Assembly (NCBI GenBank): GCA_913054485.1
Contig: CAJXHQ010000266.1
Coordinates: 1-5,294, forward strand
DNA: 5,294 nucleotides
Direction of reading: 5' to 3'
Source of the DNA: an uncultured Paracoccaceae bacterium
GTDB lineage: Bacteria > Pseudomonadota > Alphaproteobacteria > Rhodobacterales > Rhodobacteraceae
The notes below the pieces were generated by a model, which was not told the DNA's origin, made no database searches, and was given only the letters and a program-made list of their open reading frames with translations. Both the position numbers and the translations under genes were made by a program. Below are positions 3,973 to 5,294 of this stretch, one piece after another (the first letter of the stretch is position 1; every line of letters begins with the position of its first letter).

Positions 3973-5241
3973 ATGTCTTTTAAACTGAAGCTCGCCAGCG
4001 CCGCATCGGGCCTGGCTCTCTTGGCCGCAGCAACCTCTGCACAGGCGGAGATCCTGTTCTGGTCGACCCAGGCAAAACCCGTGGAAGAGTCGCAGGGGAT
4101 GCGCCAGCAGGTGCTGGCCGGCCATTCCGAGGCGGTGGACTACCAGCCCAATGACGGCGGCCCCTGGCTGACCCGCCTGAACGCCGAATTGCAGGCCGGC
4201 TCCGGCACCATCGGGGTTCTGGGCGCGCTGCACGGTGATTTCTCGGCGATGAACCCGGATGATCTGGCGGATCTTGGCGACCTCGGCCTGGGCGCGGCCA
4301 GCGCAACCTTCAACGACTTGGCCAAACTGGGCACCGGCTCGGCCCAGTACATTCCCTGGATGCAGGCCAGCTATATCATGGCGGCCAACAAGAAGGCGCT
4401 GGAGCATCTGCCAGAGGGCGCCGACATCAACGCGCTGACCTATGACCAGCTGATCGCCTGGTCCGCCAATGTGCTGGAAGCCACCGGCGAAGCAAAGTTC
4501 GGCTTCCCGGCCGGCCCTAAGGGTCTGAAGCACCGCTTCTTTCAGGGCTACCTCTACCCCTCCTACACCAATGGCGTCGTGCGCACCTTTGCCTCGGCCG
4601 AGGCCGTGACCGCATGGGAGAAGATGCGCGAGCTTTGGGCGGTGACCAACCCCGGCTCCACCAACTTTTCCTTCCTGCAGGAGCAGCTGCTGAACGAAGA
4701 CGTCTGGATCGCCTTTGACCACACCTCGCGCCTGGCCGCAGCCTTCAACGAGCGCCCGGATGACTTCGTTGCCTTCCCGGCCCCGGCGGGTCCGACCGGA
4801 CGCGGATTTATGCCGGTGATCGCAGGCGTTGCTGTGCCGAAAACCGCGCCCGACATGGCGGCGTCCAAGGCACTGGTCGCACATATGCTGAAGCCGGAAA
4901 CCCAGATCGCCACCCTGCGGGCCACCAACTTCTTCCCTGTTGTTGACGTGGAGCTGCCCGGCGATCTGCCGCCTTCCGTGCAGGCCGCCGGTGCTGCGGT
5001 TGCCATCATGAGCGCCTCGCCGGATGCCAACCCGGGCCTGCTGCCTGCGGGTCTTGGCGCGAAGGGCGGCGACTTCAACCGGGTCTTTGTCGATGCCTTC
5101 GAACGCATCGTTCTGGCAGGCCAGCCGATCGAGGCGGTGCTGGACGACCAGAAAATAGCGCTTGAGAAGATCATGACGGAAACCGGCGCGCCCTGCTGGG
5201 CGCCGGATACGCCGTCGGACGGGCCCTGCCCAGTCGAATAA
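3973..5241 (+). CDS. ABC transporter periplasmic substrate-binding protein (sugar-type, family 1)
   Basis: This 422-residue protein is a high-affinity periplasmic receptor for an ABC importer, most like the carbohydrate-binding group that includes UgpB and MalE relatives. It begins with a Sec signal peptide: basic start MSFKLKLAS, a hydrophobic core rich in Ala and Leu, and an AQA cleavage site after residue 25. The mature protein starts EILFWSTQ, then shows the two-lobe pattern of the family with YIPWMQASYIMAANKKAL (127-144), LTYDQLIAWSANVLEATG (155-172), NEDVWIAFDHTSRLAAAF (241-258) and GVAVPK (285-290). Length is normal. Two cysteines near the C terminus (C408 and C419) could form a disulphide in the periplasm. 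No lipobox cysteine is present at the cleavage site, so it should be soluble. The divergent LacI-type regulator and its operator pair suggest induction by a sugar; the ligand is not predictable. Permease and ATPase genes are expected just downstream, beyond the window. Confidence 0.92.
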   Translation: MSFKLKLASAASGLALLAAATSAQAEILFWSTQAKPVEESQGMRQQVLAGHSEAVDYQPNDGGPWLTRLNAELQAGSGTIGVLGALHGDFSAMNPDDLADLGDLGLGAASATFNDLAKLGTGSAQYIPWMQASYIMAANKKALEHLPEGADINALTYDQLIAWSANVLEATGEAKFGFPAGPKGLKHRFFQGYLYPSYTNGVVRTFASAEAVTAWEKMRELWAVTNPGSTNFSFLQEQLLNEDVWIAFDHTSRLAAAFNERPDDFVAFPAPAGPTGRGFMPVIAGVAVPKTAPDMAASKALVAHMLKPETQIATLRATNFFPVVDVELPGDLPPSVQAAGAAVAIMSASPDANPGLLPAGLGAKGGDFNRVFVDAFERIVLAGQPIEAVLDDQKIALEKIMTETGAPCWAPDTPSDGPCPVE

Positions 5242-5251
5242 CGCCCCCTCC

Positions 5252-5286
5252 CGGCGGTCAGGGACCCGTGAGCCCTTCGACCGCCG
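5252..5286 (+). other. Strong intercistronic hairpin after the binding-protein gene
   Basis: CGGCGGTC (5252-5259) pairs perfectly with GACCGCCG (5279-5286), and AGGG (5260-5263) pairs with CCCT (5273-5276) inside it, giving about 12 base pairs with a two-base bulge (5277-5278) and a 9-base loop. No T-run follows within the window. Binding-protein genes of ABC operons often have such a hairpin directly after them, which protects the upstream mRNA and lowers expression of the permeases. That role is inferred from position. Confidence 0.65.
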
Positions 5287-5294
5287 CCGATGCC
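5268..5294 (+). CDS. Possible start of the next gene (presumed ABC permease), partial
   Basis: A GTG at 5268 opens a frame of nine codons to the window end (M/V-S-P-S-T-A-A-D-A). AGGGA at 5260-5264 could serve as a Shine-Dalgarno but is only three bases away, which is short, and both it and the GTG lie within the hairpin. Permease genes normally follow the binding protein in such operons, and a hydrophilic N-terminus before the first helix would fit. The real start may instead lie beyond the window. Nothing in nine residues identifies the product. Confidence 0.3.

Noticed and set aside
3131..3988. 285-codon plus-strand frame opposite lacI, reaching past the binding-protein start
   Set aside because: It is antisense to the sensor and DNA-binding domains of lacI, crosses the operator and promoter region, has no ribosome site, and resembles no family.
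3889..4884. 331-codon minus-strand frame opposite the binding-protein gene
   Set aside because: Antisense to a gene with a clear signal peptide, ribosome site and family motifs; its composition (Gly, Arg, Gln and His rich) is that of a shadow frame.
1..5294. Mobile element, CRISPR, toxin-antitoxin or defence system
   Set aside because: I looked for terminal repeats, transposase or integrase motifs, regularly spaced repeats and small paired genes and saw none; all five substantial genes are ordinary transport, catabolic or regulatory families.

Overview
The window looks like a chromosomal fragment from a GC-rich alphaproteobacterium, most likely a Rhodobacterales (Roseobacter-group) species. 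The basis is inference: a TRAP transporter beside an aromatic ring-cleavage enzyme, a LacI-controlled ABC uptake system, and the general style of codon use and Shine-Dalgarno sites. The first 54 bases are not biological. They are an Illumina P7/TruSeq indexed adapter left on the end of the contig, so the first gene is cut off by the assembly and not by nature.

Left block (55-2414): the C-terminal 60% of a TRAP transporter large permease (DctM family) is followed 9 bases later by a complete intradiol dioxygenase of the hydroxyquinol 1,2-dioxygenase type. The TAG stop of the transporter is part of the TAGGAGG ribosome binding site of the enzyme. A convergent GntR/FCD-family repressor lies opposite, with stop codons separated by 9 bases and a perfect 8-bp GC-rich hairpin between them. 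The simplest reading is an aromatic-compound uptake and ring-cleavage operon with its own regulator. The operon start is outside the window.

Middle (2415-2659): a 245-base non-coding gap between the 5' end of the gntR gene and the 3' end of a lacI gene. It holds a probable gntR promoter that would give a nearly leaderless mRNA, three separate perfect inverted repeats, and a 9-bp repeat that is shared by the promoter -35 region and one of those inverted repeats.

Right block (2660-5294): a complete LacI-family regulator on the minus strand is divergent from a complete periplasmic sugar-type ABC substrate-binding protein on the plus strand. The 296-base gap between them holds two related 20-bp LacI-type operator candidates centred on CG. 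One is just upstream of lacI and the other overlaps the promoter of the binding-protein gene. A leader of about 130 nt follows, with GC-rich segments that could pair in alternative ways around the ribosome binding site. After the binding protein comes a strong hairpin and possibly the first nine codons of the next gene, presumably a permease.

Taken together these are two ordinary catabolic/uptake loci, each with a local regulator. I see no phage, IS element, CRISPR, toxin-antitoxin or defence genes, no tRNA or rRNA, and no protein of an unrecognised family. What merits a second look is in the non-coding DNA: the operator pair, the leader structure, the dyad cluster, the intercistronic hairpin, and the adapter contamination.
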